64,000 nucleotides of DNA from Rotaria socialis. Its lineage: Eukaryota > Rotifera > Eurotatoria > Philodinida > Philodinidae. Below the pieces are notes generated by a model. The model was given only the letters and a program-made list of their open reading frames with translations, was not told the origin of the DNA and ran no database searches. The position numbers and the translations under genes are program-made. Each line of letters begins with the position of its first letter. The stretch's first letter is position 1. The stretch is from positions 1 to 64,000 of the forward strand of contig CAJNYU010003531.1 of the NCBI GenBank assembly GCA_905331475.1, written 5' to 3'. Shown here one piece after another: positions 13,742-27,319 of this stretch.

Positions 13742-14477
13742 AGTGAAATTCTTGTCACCTTCAAGATCAATATGAAGATAAAATTGATTCATATCTGTGC
13801 GAAAATCTAGTGTTTTGTTTCATGCATAAAAGAGACGTATTGATGTAGTTCATCTATTGAGAATTTCTACAAACCTTCGTCACTAATGATTGACAATGAA
13901 AATTTTAATATTTAATCGATTTGATGATTAAAAGTGTTCTAATTGAAAGTTTTTCCAATAAATAGAAATGATTAACAATACTTGTGAAACACGAACACGA
14001 ATCATTGCTGTTAAAATTTTTTATATTATTAATTATGATATTCAATTTAGTGGGTAGCAGTTCAATAAACCTTCAAGAGTATACATAAATATCTATACAG
14101 AAAATGATATATTTCACCATTTTTTTTTTGTGAATTGTATAATGTTCATAGTTAGGCTATGCATTTTCAAAATTTATTTTCTCTTTTAAAAATACACACA
14201 TTCTTTTAAACGTCGCAAGCATTTATGAATAAGATAGTCACATAGATTACAGTATAAATTTTCTTTTCAAGTTTATTTTTCAAAATAGCTTTTGATAGAA
14301 CTTTGCTTGACTAATTTCGTCGCTATGCTTTCATTTTATGCCTTTGTTCGAGTTAAAGGTATATAATCAGATCATTTTTCGCACCGATTAAAACTAGGTA
14401 ACACTATTTTTTTCTATACTCTATGTGTTGACCAAAGACAATCATTTTTGATTGCCCAGGAGGATCATCCTGCCGTC

Positions 14478-14720
14478 TGAAAGGCCATCGGAAACGGCCT
14501 GACGCGGCTATAAAACGACATAAAACGGCATTAATTTTCACCCTATTTCGCCGTAATCCGTCAGCTCGTTTTACGGGCCGTTTTTTTGCTAGAAACCGGC
14601 CATCGCTTTTAACACTATTCTCTTTGTTTTTCGAGCTGACGGAAAACGACGCCGTCTTTTAACGTTTTACATCGTTTTTATGCTGTTTCGGGCCGTTTAC
14701 GGGCCGTTTCCTTTCACCTG
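14478..14720. repeat. GC-rich hairpin repeat (CGGCC-rich)
   Basis: A GC-rich island in AT-rich DNA whose halves are imperfect inverted copies: GGAAACGGCC near the left and GGCCGTTTCC near the right, CCGTCAGCTCG against CGAGCTGACGG inside. No open frame of note. It looks like a non-coding inverted-repeat element of unknown class; no clear target duplication was found. Confidence 0.5.
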
Positions 14721-15070
14721 GGTGCCTTTGATTCGTACGATTTTGCTTGTAGAGTTAAAGTTCGTCTATTCAGCATAATCGCATTTTTCTTGTAATAGTG
14801 ATAGAGCAAAGGCACATTTTTTAATGTAGCGATGATCATCACTGCGCCAAGAAACGTGTGGCTCCTATAGGATGAGATAGCTAAGGGGTCAGAACAGATA
14901 ACGGACGTCCATGTACAAGTCATCGATGTCCCAAGAATTAGGCCCCTCGTGTAGGGCGCGATTAAATGGGGGGGGGGGCATAGAAACCGCTGGATGCCCA
15001 CTTAAAAGTCATATTACTAACGAACATATAGTCGTGACATAATTGAACTTACATTGCTAATGGACATTCT

Positions 15071-15466
15071 TGTAGGTGACAACACATAATCGCCCACTGA
15101 ACAGTATGCAATCCTTCTGTGTATCCTTTTATTCCTATATATCTTTTCTCTCGCTCTCTCCGTGCCGTTCTCTCCTATTTATATTTTCCTTATTCTCTCT
15201 CGGATATATAAACTCGCGAGATATATGAAATAGGGGTTCAATTTTAGATAGTTGCTAGTTCTGAGTTGTTCAGGAACAGAACTAGTTAGAAATAGTTAAC
15301 AGTACAACGTAGTCGGAAAACAGTTTGACTTGACGTGCATTGAGAAACATGCACAGAAAATTATTGTGTGTAACACATACATTATATAATTATCAGCGTT
15401 ATTACTGTCTTATTTATTGTAAACTCATTATTAAATAGATTACTACAATTCTGCATTATCCAAACA
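15071..15466 (+). other. Possible LTR-like remnant
   Basis: The stretch starts TGTAGG, ends AAACA, has a TATA-type promoter word (ATATATAAAC near 15205), and is followed a few bases later by TGGTTGTACCACG, which could be a primer-binding site. No gag or pol follows and no second copy is in the window, so this is a weak structural guess. Confidence 0.2.
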
Positions 15467-18400
15467 CTCTTGGTTGTACCACGTTATAAGCATCGATAAT
15501 TTGTTATCGATTATTTATCTCGATATATACGCAATTCTATATCTTTGGTACTCAATCCCTATTCATTCGAAATATAATTATTGATATTAATCATATTTCG
15601 TTACAATTACGGCATACTCTTTGGATTCATGGTTAGTGTCCAGTATAGAGAGGGACCCACTATGAAAGATTCTACTGTATAAGTACATCATGGAATATTT
15701 ACCAATTTGTTCACTTGAATGATCGATCGGGCACATGGAAGTATGAACATTCTCGGTAGTTACAATTTCATACTTGTTTTGTTTTTTATCTGAGTGAAAA
15801 CACTTCACCATGCATATGTTTAAAAAATGATTTTTTAACTCTCTAATTGTCGCTTTATCGAAAAGATTTCACTGTAAATATAAAAACAGTAATATGATCC
15901 TGCGTCAAAGTTTACAAGGTAACGCGATGTTTGCGTCGCCAACCTTCTACTGAAAGGATTTAGTCATGTAAAACGTAGCTATGCGAGCTTCGAAATGATT
16001 TTCATTGAAAAAACGGTTGATAACCGAGCATAAATAGAAAACTTGCTTCGAAGTATAACCAAGAAAATGGGATTTAATTAGTACTTACCAATAGTATATG
16101 CCGATAGTGAAGTTAAGCGCATCCGATCTGCTACAGCTCAAGCTATGCTCCGAAAACTTTCGATCAGCTTGACAACGTAATGAAGAAAAAGACTCCTTCA
16201 GGAAAGCTATGATCGAAATTCTCCATTTTAGTAAAGTTACAACTCAAATTGTTCTATGAACTAGATATTTAACATGAATCTGTACGAGTAAATCATAGAT
16301 CAAACCAAACTGACTTTTTAAAACTCGATTTCGGTTAGATTTGTCCTCATTTTTGCTCAAATCCATCTGGGTTCATTTTGTTTCGGTGCGTTTTCCGTGT
16401 AGAATGCATATATTCATTCCCGGGTATACTTTCACAGACAGAAAAATCTAACATTTACATCTTTTGAATCAAATCCACTCGCAATCAGGAAAACTAAACT
16501 TATTTAGATATTCGCGACAAATATAAATTTCAAATATTTCACACGAGTTGAGCAATTATTTCACGATCTTTCTTTGGAAGAACTTGAAGATATTTACCAT
16601 TTTCGAAAATTGTTTCAACTTTTCTAATCGAGACAACGTGTAAATATTCTATAAGTCTCCAAGGCCTGTAGTCTTATAATCATAACAGATTTTTAACTGA
16701 GCGGCTAGTCGCCTCCAATAGTTTTGTTTCATGTATGCAGGGAACGTGGTCCTTTTAAACGCTGCATGATTGATTGAAAGCTTCGCTTCATTATATAATT
16801 ATTAGATGAAAACAAAGAGAATTTTCAGGAAACCTGAAAACAACAGTTGTGGGACTAATCTAATTCAGTTTGATCTACATATGCGATAAATTCGTCACAA
16901 TTTTGAGAAAAATAGGACAAGATTCCGACGTACTTATACAGTTTTCGAACGTTCGTAGATGTGACAATCTAGAACTCTAGGTGCTAAGTTTGAATAAATT
17001 CTTCGCGCTACAATAAAAGTTGACATATCAAGTATAAACTGAAGACTTCGCAAAAAAGCCTTCAACGTCTTAGTGTTCATACACAAAATACAGACATGTA
17101 GTTATGTTCAACTGCTTGATGAAAAGGACTTTAGCACAGCATTCTCCAAAACCATGCTTGCTTAAATAATAAATTTTTCTTAAGCAATGAAACAACGACC
17201 AAGGTAGGTGAACTGCTAGTCGTTCGTCTGCGCCCCTCCGGAGCGCCATTCACGGGCTAGCCGTTGCCAAATTGAGAATCAATTTCACCGCAAGATGTCT
17301 GTAGCCTATTCCAAATAAGATCTCATATGAACATACGATACATCTACCATTATAAATATCATCGAATGGTACCCTTAAAAAATTTCCCTACAAATAATTC
17401 CTATCGTGAAAATCGGACAATTTTAACAGCTCCTAATGCATTATAAACTTGCTTGAGCTATGAAAGATCATTAAGCATTTAATATTCAATTCAGTGACAG
17501 CCGTTATCATATTTGCATCAACCGTATTTATTTGTTTAGGATCATAACCACTAATAATGTCTTTAATGTACTCCTAAATGATTTCGAAAAACCTTTCACT
17601 CGTCAGTTGCTAGTGTCTTAGTTTTATTTTTCAAAAAACTCATGTGTTCATTCTGTGTAGTAGACCTCTGTGCCACTGTCTTTGTTCATTAAAACACTCA
17701 ACAAATTCTTTTGAAAAACTACACTTGAAATCGAATAACGCCGCCCCAAAAACTTTTGGTCAACCCTTATAAAAACAAATACCACCGGATTCGGATTCCT
17801 CGACCCCAAAAGCTGTCAGACAAACGTTTTAGCGCATTTCCATGAAGGAGGCCAAAAAAAACATTTGTTTTGTTCTGTGCGAACGAACAAACGCATTACT
17901 CGCTTTTCGTAATACCCTCCTTTCAGTAGAGGAAACAATGTAGCAAAAAGTATGAATGTATTTTGAGGCGATGACGTGATCGTCAATTACGATTTTCATG
18001 AGAATATGCATACTCGTATGGCTCATTGTGGAAGTCTGGCTTAATTCCGAATAAATAATATTTTTGGTCGAGTAGGTGTCAGCAAAATATTCAAATATGT
18101 TCAATCCGGACCACTATTTCACAGCTCTTGAACGCTGTTTTGTTAGTAGGCATCAAGGAAAATCAGTTTTAATAGATGTGCTTGTTCGTGATATTATTAC
18201 AATAACCTTCTAACATTCATCTATATGACTCTTACTTTGCTTACGATTTGTGGAGAATTGACCGAGGTAGCTTTCGAAAATAAAATTCAGTCGAAAACTA
18301 AAAGAGATACTGACAAAATACATTCATCGAGTGGATACACATATTTATCGATATATCATGTTTTTTATGCGAGTTTATTTTTGTCTTTCTATCGATCTAA

Positions 18401-19620
18401 TCTATGAGCAAAAATCTTAATCAACGAACCATCATAATTTGCTCCAAATCAAATCACTATCTACTTTCAGTAGAAGGATAAGTAGCTTAATAATGAATAT
18501 TGATGATATTCAATTTTCTCTTTCTCCTCTCCTGTTCTCATTTGACAGTAGTCTTGTCTACTTTCATCGAGAAAAAACAAGTCATTAGCAGCAACATTCG
18601 AAGCAACATAGTGCTAATATGTATGATTGATTCAAAGCCATAATTAACGAGACTCAGTTGACTCGCATCTATCGTTATTATCTGTATTTTTTATTACGAT
18701 ACTTTCTTTCATTTATTAAACTATTCTGCAAATTGAATGCACATGAAATTTACTGCATCTGATAACACATTTATTTTCAATAACAAGTATGGTTTTCAGT
18801 ATAGAACATATTTTAGAAAAATAGCGAGATTTGTTTTATCTACGATATATAACTCAATATGACTTGTTTCGATTCGATAACTTCAGCAGTTTCATAGACC
18901 AGCAAATCTTAATTTTAAGCAACGTATGGCTATAGAGTATTTATTGGTAAATTGCTAATTCAAGACAAGCAATTAGGTATCAAAATTATACCTCAATCTA
19001 CATGTTTTGAGATAAAACAGCAAGAAGACAAATCTATTTTTAATTAGCCCTATTAATTGTAGATGAAAAAGTGTTTTAATTTTTTCTGATGCAACTCACA
19101 TGCTTAAAACTTGTTTGGTTATTAAGGTAAATATATTACCAGCTGCAACAAATTCAATACTTCCGTGATATGTATAATACGTCAGTACAGAAGAGGAGAA
19201 TATATTCATTAAACACGCAAAAAAAATAATTGTTAGTTACGGTGGTAGAGTTTTTGTCCTAATGTATGTATATACTTATGTAACACGTATTTTTCGATAC
19301 TTTTATTTTCCTTGCATAACTACTCGTAAAAATTGTGTCACGGTAAAGAACAGTATAATTGACAATGTATTTCTCATTCTTTTAAGTCTTTCTTGTGAAA
19401 ATAGCTTTTACTTCTTTTCCAAACAAATGATACTTGTCGATTAATCTACCAATATGTCATTAGCTTTTTTTTAGATCGGAATTAAACAGAACACTAATAT
19501 GTAAGTTCTTTAGTTTTTGTACCTTGATATGTGTCAATTGTTTACGAAGTACTAGGCTACTTTAACAGCAGACATTTTCGAGGAGAAGCATTCGATATTC
19601 AATCGTCAAATATTGATTGA
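15467..19620. other. No gene recognised
   Basis: Four kilobases of AT-rich sequence with only short, unconserved open frames on both strands. I see no domain motif, exon chain or clear transposon end. A GC-richer patch near 17220-17270 has no coding signal. Confidence 0.45.
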
Positions 19621-19799
19621 TATGAGCATCTCTCTAGGATTTGACTACAGACTTAGGTCTTCTATTCATCTATACCTTAACATCTGATCTACTGTGTGAA
19701 TAGGATACACAGAGCAGCTCCGGTTTTCTATCATAACTAAGCAAGTTTCTTGACCTATCTATCGATACACTGATCAAAGAATCCGGGTAATGATCTACT

Positions 19800-20410
19800 C
19801 CTGTACTTCAAAAAGTTGACATAAAACCCTTGATGGGTTTATGGAAACTCAAGGGGTATATGATGGGTACATAAGGATTCATTATTCTATGATTTTAAGA
19901 TAAGAGTATATCCTTCAACGGATGATAGTAGACTGCTGTTTGTTTTTAAGGTAGGGGTATTTTATTCTTCGTTGTCGGGTTTACTATTTTACTTTTTCGT
20001 TAAAAAGGCACATCACTCTGCCTTTCTGGGTAGAGTAAGCTACCATTCCAGAAACAGTTCATTATTCTACGCCTAAGGGTAGATTCTACTACCATTTCCT
20101 GCTAAGGGTTTAGTATTCCACGTTCAACAGTTGATTTATCTACATCTTAATAAAAAGGGTTTAGTACTGTACGTGAATGTTCGATTCTATGCCTCTTCAT
20201 TGACAGGTTCTTTTATTCTACTGACAAATATCGGCTTATCTACCTTAGCATCTCAAGGGATAGTTTCATCGTCGGCTGATGGTTGATTCTACTTCTCTTT
20301 CGTTGAAACGGTTTATCATTCTACGTACAGAGATCGATTGTTCTACTGTTTGATCGGAAAGGTTTATTACTCTACGTATAGGGGTTGATTATTTTACCTT
20401 GGTGTCAAAA
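19800..20410. repeat. Degenerate tandem repeat, 'GGTTTATTATTCTACG' type
   Basis: A phrase like GGTTTAGTATTCTACG recurs about every 55-65 bases, alternating with a GTTGATTNTTCTAC phrase, over some 600 bp. A single further copy (AGGGTTTAGTATTCTACG) sits at about 32325-32342. It is an old, decayed minisatellite lying in the upstream flank of ABCG copy B and absent from copy A. Confidence 0.55.
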
Positions 20411-20957
20411 ATGATTTCTTAGGGTTTCAGTGTGAGGGTCTAGGCCTGGCTAATGTTATTTTACACAGTCACCGACGCGCTAACTTGATGAAAAGAAATA
20501 GTAGGATGCCCATCGCTTTTTTGCACTGGTCCCAATTGAAAGAAAAATATGAATCACTTATTTGGCGAACTGGCGGTGTACATGAAGGAATATTTTGATA
20601 TGCGAAATTAAGAAGCAGTGAAATTAGGGTCACACTTCATTGACTCAGGTAAACATTTTATGTTAGAAAAAATGAAAAAATATGTAACTCCTATATATAC
20701 AAGGTGATACCTCTTGCAGACTCACATTAAAAAATAAGCACTTTGATATCGGCTGGTAAGTAGTCTTATTCGATCATCGATATTTTTACACTAGCGATGC
20801 GTTTGATTTTTACAATATAGCAGTACAGATAATAATGAGAGCAAAAATGAGGAAAGATAAACATGGATTTTTGTGTTTAATAAGAAGATATTAAAAAAGC
20901 TGAGATACAAAGTGTTACAGAGGTCCCGCGGTAACTTAAATCAATTCACAAAATAGA

Positions 20958-20961
<4 letters not shown>

Positions 20962-20997
<36 letters not shown>
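20962..20997. repeat. (AG)n microsatellite
   Basis: An uninterrupted AG dinucleotide run of about 18 units. Confidence 0.95.
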
Positions 20998-21001
<4 letters not shown>

Positions 21002-21287
21002 AGGAAGAAAAGGCATTTGTTTCTTCGACTAGACTATTTTGTATATAAAGATGATGGTGCATCATTCTATAAATGTACTTAAATTCCTGTCTAAGAGACG
21101 ATGCCATTATTTACGTCGTCACGCACGGGACGAAAGAAGAAGGAAAGAATGAAAAAGAACGATTGGTGTATGTGCATCTAGAGTTGGATTGTGCATATAA
21201 GAAATATATAACGTATAAAGACGAAACAAGAATGTATAAGAATAAATAAATAACTTGTCAGAGTACTCTCTAACACATTCGATAGGG

Positions 21288-21480
21288 TTTATGAAAATGC
21301 AACGTATGATACAACCGTTGAGAGTTGTTCAGTCGTATAAACGCTATGATAGACATTTCCGCACGCGGTATATTCACTTGATAAACCTTTTCATTTCATC
21401 TTTTGATGGGTAGACAAAAGGGTTTATCGCATGCTGCTAAACGGTAGAAAATAGTATATCATACGTTGCATTTTCATAAA
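21288..21480. mobile_element. Short inverted-repeat element
   Basis: A perfect inverted repeat of about 23 bp bounds the segment: TTTATGAAAATGCAACGTAT on the left, its reverse complement on the right, with weaker internal complementarity (GATAAACC / GGTTTATC). MITE-like, class unknown, no convincing target duplication. It lies just upstream of the ABCG-B start. Confidence 0.5.
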
Positions 21481-21548
21481 TTCTTTAAACGTTTATCATT
21501 TGGCGCTCTTTTTTTATCAGTGTACTAATGTTGTTTATTTCAGTAAAT

Positions 21549-24500
21549 ATGTTGCATTCATCCAACGAACATCAGCTTCCAAATAGCACTGAAGGTCGCA
21601 AGATAGCCACGCTACCAAGTCGACAACAGTAAATATTTAGCTGAAAAGACAAACATATTAGATACTATTGAATGCGTTGTTCTAAATTTTCAATTGGGAC
21701 ACGTTTGAACAAGCTTCAACTAGAATTGGAATCTTTGAATGAAAATGTTGAAATGCCTAGCAAAACAAATTCTATTGCTATGAATTTTCGAGAAACACCA
21801 ATTATAGATAGCTATGCTTTGAAATAAAAATTCAGGTAAGTATAAGGAGATGAACGAGTATAGGTTGAAGATGTAGGTACCATCTCCACTCGAAATTATC
21901 GATGCTTCCAAGGCTTTAACATTGCGTGCTTTATAAGAGTAAATACAGTGTATTTATCTTCGATTATTTTATTCAGGCAAGTGGCTTCCAGTTTCAATCA
22001 TGATTCAAAGAATACAAAAATGAAATCAGCTATTATTTCTTCAAAACGAGATGATTCTGTCTATGATATTGACGTCAAATCTTATCGTTATTTATCGACG
22101 ACTAGCCATCATAAATTCGTTCCACTTTCGATAAACTCCTCATCGAAAGGAGAAGTTTCATTTTATGATATCGATTATATTGCTAATGGCAGAAAAATGA
22201 AATGTAAGTGCCCAAATATATGTCCATCTTTCTTAAAAGAAAAACCAGCCAAACAAATTCTATATGGTCTATCCGGTAATTTTAAAACGGGAATGCATGC
22301 AATTATGGGTAAGATTTCCATTATTATGCATCATGAAAAAGTCTGAAGTAGTCAAAAGCTTTTTAAATTAAAAGCTAAAATGAAACTTAACATTTTTCTG
22401 ATTCATAAAATAATTAGATATTGTCCATGATTCAATTGAGTTTGCTGATTCAAAATGCTATTTTTGTCTGATTATGTTGCAATTAGATCATCGATCTATA
22501 ATTAAATTCGAATATTTTTAGGTTCAACAGGATGTGGTAAATCTTCTCTACTTGATATTCTTGCCAATCGTAAAGATCGCCATGGTTTATCTGGCCAAAT
22601 TTTTGTCGATGGCTCGCCAGCACCCAGTTCATTCAAGTATATGGTCGGCTATGTTGTTCAAGATGATATCATTTCCGAGACACTTACAATACGAGAAAAT
22701 CTCATGTTTTCAGCGAATATTCGTCTGCCTCGTGACGTGTCTCATGTTGAACGTGTAGAACGAGTGATAAAGGTTATCTCTGATCTTGGACTTGAATCAT
22801 GTGCTGATACAACGGTTGGTACCGAGTTTATCAGAGGTGTATCTGGTGGTGAACGAAAGCGAGCATGCATCGGAATGGAACTTATACTAGCACGGAAAAT
22901 ATTTTTCCTTGATGAGCCAACTACAGGTTTGCTCTCTGATGAAATGATTCAAATGTTCCTAGATATTTTCTAGAAACAAAAAAGGAACAAGATTTATTTC
23001 AATATCGAAAATTTATGATTCTTGTTGACTTTTGTAGAAACTAAATCCCCCTATTCTAACAATACTCTCGAGTGGAAAACATGACGAAAAATGCTTTTGT
23101 ACAAACACAACCATACATATATATCATTTATAAATAGGACTCGATGCAGCCACAGCTCGAAAAGTAATGAAATGTTTAAGTAATCTAGCAAAACAAGGAC
23201 GTAAGTTCAATACCTATTTACCATCGGTTTCTAGAATAATAATCTTACAAAATTTATATTATAGGTACTATTATCTTTTCAATACATCAGCCACGTTATT
23301 CGATATTTAAACTTTTCGACACAGTAACCCTATTGTCTGAGGGTGAAATGTTGTATCATGGGCAAGCAAAAAATCTGTTAAATTATTTTTCTCAACAAGG
23401 TTATTCATGTGAGCCTCATGATAATCCGGCTGATTTTGTCATTGATGTTCTCATCGATGCACAGGAAAGGCCCGGTGCATTGGAAAATTTGAGACTAGCC
23501 TATGAGAAATCTTCTATGCATCAACATGTTATGAAACTTCGAAAACAACAATTTATTGATGTAAATCTTCAAATACGAACTAGTCGAAAATCAGCTAAAC
23601 CAACAATATCTCTTTGGAATGAATTTTACTATATTTGTCTGCGGACATTAAAAAATACTTTTCGCAATCCATCATTAATCCTATCACAAATAGTCGTGTC
23701 GATTATTTTAGGACTATTAGTTGGACTCGTATTTTTCGATTTGAAAAAAACAACTGACCCAGGAGTACAAAATCGTTTAGGTGTAATATTTGTTATTGTT
23801 GTAACACAAATCTTTAGTACACTAACAGCATTAGAACCATTAATTAAAGAACGTGCTCTGTTTATTCATGTAAGTTTTTCATTTGAAGTAATAATGAAAA
23901 GAAATTTCATGACTTATAGGAAAATGCCAGTGGTTATTATCGAACAATAACCTTCTTCTGTGCTAAATTCTTATGTGACATATTACTTATACGAGTTATT
24001 GTATCTATTCTTTTCTCGCTCATCGTTTATTTTATGACGGGTTTAGAACGCGATATTGGTAAATTCGGTGTTTTTCTTATTACAATTTTTATGGCAAGTC
24101 TATTCGGATCGTCGATGTGCCTTCTTGTTGCAGCGACAGTTCGTTTATTTAGTAAGTTTTCGTTTCCACTTCAAGCATTTTTCAACAACACAGAAATTTC
24201 TAATTTATCAATTGGTATTTTATGATTATCTGTTTCCTTTCAGGTGTTGCCGTGATCATCGTTATTCTTAACTTTTTGATAGTGATGCTCTTCAGTGGTT
24301 ATCTTATAGCATTAAAAAGTATATTCAGTTGGTTGTCATGGCTTCAATGGGTTAGTGCTTTTCGATATGCAACGAATATGTTAACAATGAGTGAATTTCG
24401 CAATATTGACTTTTGTCTAGTCAATTCAACGAATATTTGCCCATTACCAGGCTCACAGGTTCTACATAACGTCGGTTTAGATTATACAACCAATTGGGAT

Positions 24501-24593
24501 TTATGGAAAAACTTCTTTGGATTATCAATGATGACTGTTGGTTTATTTTTGTTAGCTTATATTCAACTTCGTAGAATTAAGAAGACGAAGTAG
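21549..24593 (+). CDS. ABCG-type half transporter, copy B
   Basis: Exon by exon it matches copy A in length and phase: 21549-21628, 21977-22308, 22522-22926, 23138-23200, 23265-23869, 23920-24151 and 24244-24593, again 688 residues. It has Walker A GSTGCGKSS, signature VSGGERKR, a Walker B ending DEPTTGLD, SIHQPRYSIF, and the same six-helix membrane domain. The N-terminal 80 residues and the region after the nucleotide-binding domain differ clearly from copy A, so both may be retained with different substrates or expression. From 23641 to 24104 the DNA is identical to copy A, intron included, and most of the last exon is nearly identical. No disabling change is seen. Confidence 0.88.
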
Positions 24594-24715
24594 CAATATA
24601 CTCGAGTCGCAATGAGTTTTCCGATAGGGTTTGGTGGTAAATGTCGAAAAGAAAAGGTAGTGAAAAAATATTTTTTCATTGAGTAAAATCGTGTTATTTT
24701 ATTTCATAAGTTATT

Positions 24716-26399
24716 TTAAAAAGCAGTAAAAGTGTTTATCAAATTTTTTTTGTGCGCTAATAATAAAGTTAAAGCCGACAGTAACTGTTTTGAGTTTATT
24801 TCACCATTTTTAAATCTATTATTTAATACTTCATATCGTCGTTCGAATGCAGATTTATTTTTCGATTGTTTCGAACTTGAAATGTCAGTAGTAAGTTGGA
24901 TATGCATGTGCTCAAATCTCACATGCTCATCCTGAATTAATTTTATATATGTCCATAGGCTTGGATGTGTTTTAGCGATACAACTTCCAAAACGACGATT
25001 ATACGCTAAAATTCATACACAAGAAAATATTTAAATCGCTTTAGCTTTATTATATGTTCTTTCATACCCTCTGAAATATTATTTGTCCGAGGACTGCATT
25101 GACTTGAGTTCCATAAAACTAATGGTATGTTACCTTTAATCCATTGTCGTTCGAAATAAATGAATAATTCTTCTAACGCTGGTAAAGCCAATGCACGAAT
25201 ACGGTTGAACTGCTGTTCTACTTCAGACACCGGCATAAAGGATAAAGCTATTAAACCTTTGCATTGTTCTCGAACAGTTTCATCGTTATTATATTCAGAT
25301 GCTAAACCTAATGCACGTATGTTTCGATGAACTGCTTACGCAAAATGGAAATTACAACTTGAATGTGAAGCATTCGGGAACTAGAAAAAAAATCAGAACT
25401 ACGAAGGGTAAAACTAGTAACAAAAACAACTTACTACCGTATGAACTGCTGAAAGAAGTGATGATTCGAAATCAGAAACTATTTTTTTCCGGGTCGAATG
25501 TTTTATTCATTTTCATGGCTTCTTGTTTTAAACGTTCGAACATTTCTGCATAAGTTGCTGCTCGGCGATTAGGTAATAAACAAAACACCACTGGTAAACC
25601 TGCCATAAGAGTAATAAAATTTATACAAATTCTACGATGATAAAAACATTTACCTTGATTAAAATTTTGAATATGAATCAAAAACACTTGATCAAAATTA
25701 CTTGGTGCTGTACTGAAAGTACCATCCATAAAGATAATATCATTGGAAAAGAGTAAATTCAATTGTTCATCGCTCGAAAATAGAAGTACACGTTCTTTAG
25801 CGCGTTTCACGAAATAATCCATGAATAAAAATCTTTGTCCAGCAATGGTTTGTTGATACGGTAATGGTAACTCGAATGCACAAGACTTCGGAATAACAGA
25901 AGTCTGTTTTCGACGAGTTTTACTCATGTTCGAACCTAATATAAAAAGGCAACGATAATGTCTTCTGTAATAATTTTTTGAAATGAATATACATACGAAA
26001 TTCAATAACAGACAGAACTGCAGCAGTTGCTTCATGAGAAAGAGAAGCTTGTTTGATCTCCTAGTCATACATTTTTGTAACCGATGTTGTTTCGTTCAAA
26101 ATACGCTCTTTCATTTTACTTTTTACTTTTTTCACATCCAATACATGAGGTTCAGAAGCATGATTATGGTTTCCATTAATTGATAAAAATTCATTTCTTG
26201 TACTCGTGTGCACAAATACATTAGAGCCACGAGTATTACAAACCCAATACTTCTTCAAGGGAACTATTTTATTACACCTAAATAAATGATTATTGTACAC
26301 CAACAATGGTTTTCCTTTGTTTGATGTTAAAAAAGATATAACGGATACTGGTGTTGATGATAAACTTGAAGACATAGCGTTTGTAGCTGTATCAGCCAT
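24716..26399 (-). pseudogene. FLYWCH-MULE transposase-domain gene, decayed
   Basis: Five exons can be traced: 25997-26399, 25654-25935, 25438-25599, 25068-25380 and 24716-25005, with short GT-AG introns. Exon 1 has a FLYWCH zinc finger (CNKIVPLKKYWVC, then NGNHNHASEP). Exons 2-4 carry a MULE-type transposase core (IIFMDGTFSTAPSNFDQVF, PVVFCLLPNRRAATYAEMF, the DFE and HF signatures), and a C-terminal segment follows (RTNNISE). Three lesions break it: an in-frame TAG at 26061-26063, a one-base expansion in a T7 run at 25482-25488 shifting the DPEK/VSDFE frame, and TAA at 25336-25338 where relatives read Gln. It sits between ABCG-B and PGRP-B and is absent from copy A. It may be a transposon or a transposon-derived host gene; no terminal repeats were found. 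Confidence 0.85.
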
Positions 26400-27004
26400 G
26401 AAAAGTTGGTTAAATAAATCGTGAAAGAAAAGACTATAGTTGGTAGCGGACTATATGTAAAATTTATTGTGAATAAATGAATAGGAATAAGGTAGAGGAA
26501 AACAAAATAAAACGATATAGTGACCAATAATCGTGAAAACTCTAGTGTAGTAGAGGAACATAGACATCTATGGTTATACGTCTTTTTCGACATTTTCCTT
26601 TTTCGCTATTTTCCTATCGCTATTTTTCTCTTTCGCTATTTTAGGGTGTTGTATATCCGTTTTCGATATTCTCCCACTTTTTTTCGCTATTTTTACCCAT
26701 CAGTATTTTTCTTTTCGACGTTTTCCGTCAATTCGTTCCGATATTTTAAATAAACTGCATTCATAAGGGCCATATGCAATTATATTCTAATAGAGTATTA
26801 AGTATTCCATCTAAAAAAAATATGAGTGAAAACTCCCTAGATACATGGTTCCGTTGCTTTGAAGTGTTATGGATCAACTTGTCTTGAGGGGGACTATTTG
26901 AACGTACTTTTATATCTATTCGTTTTTTGCACACGTAGTTTGACCAACTATGTTATGTCAATATTTGTCCATCCTGGTCAAACTATGAATTAAAGAACTT
27001 TGTT

Positions 27005-27319
27005 TTAGATTTGTTGCTTTTGATAATTGAATTCAGTGAAGATAATTAGTTTATATAGTTTTTTTTGGAATTTATCATCGAGGTCTATTTGATTGATTGA
27101 TTTATTCAGCTGAAATAATTGAACAAAGTGATAAGAATGTTCGTCATATGTAAAGCAATCTTTCAATAAGCCTAGATTCAAGTATCTATCAGGGACGTGA
27201 ACCGTTCGCACGATCAACCCGTCTCTTACGAAAGGAAATAAATCAACTAAAAGTCGCACCAAACCACCGTTTTTCAATACAACAGGAGTTAAATCTTGCA
27301 TCCAATCTAGACCTCTAGT
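27005..27319 (-). other. Unassigned coding-like fragment (about 105 codons)
   Basis: An open frame from 27319 to the stop at 27005 has balanced composition (for example LVRLLVDLFPFVRDGLIVRT, VHVPDRYLNLGLLKDCF) and looks like an exon or gene tail. I recognise no family, and upstream frames are closed. It lies where copy B was disturbed by the transposase insertion and has no counterpart in copy A. Confidence 0.3.

Noticed and set aside
16060-16160. 5S rRNA-like words (TTAGTACTT, GAAGTTAAGC)
   Set aside because: The words are in the wrong order for 5S rRNA and no stems are supported.
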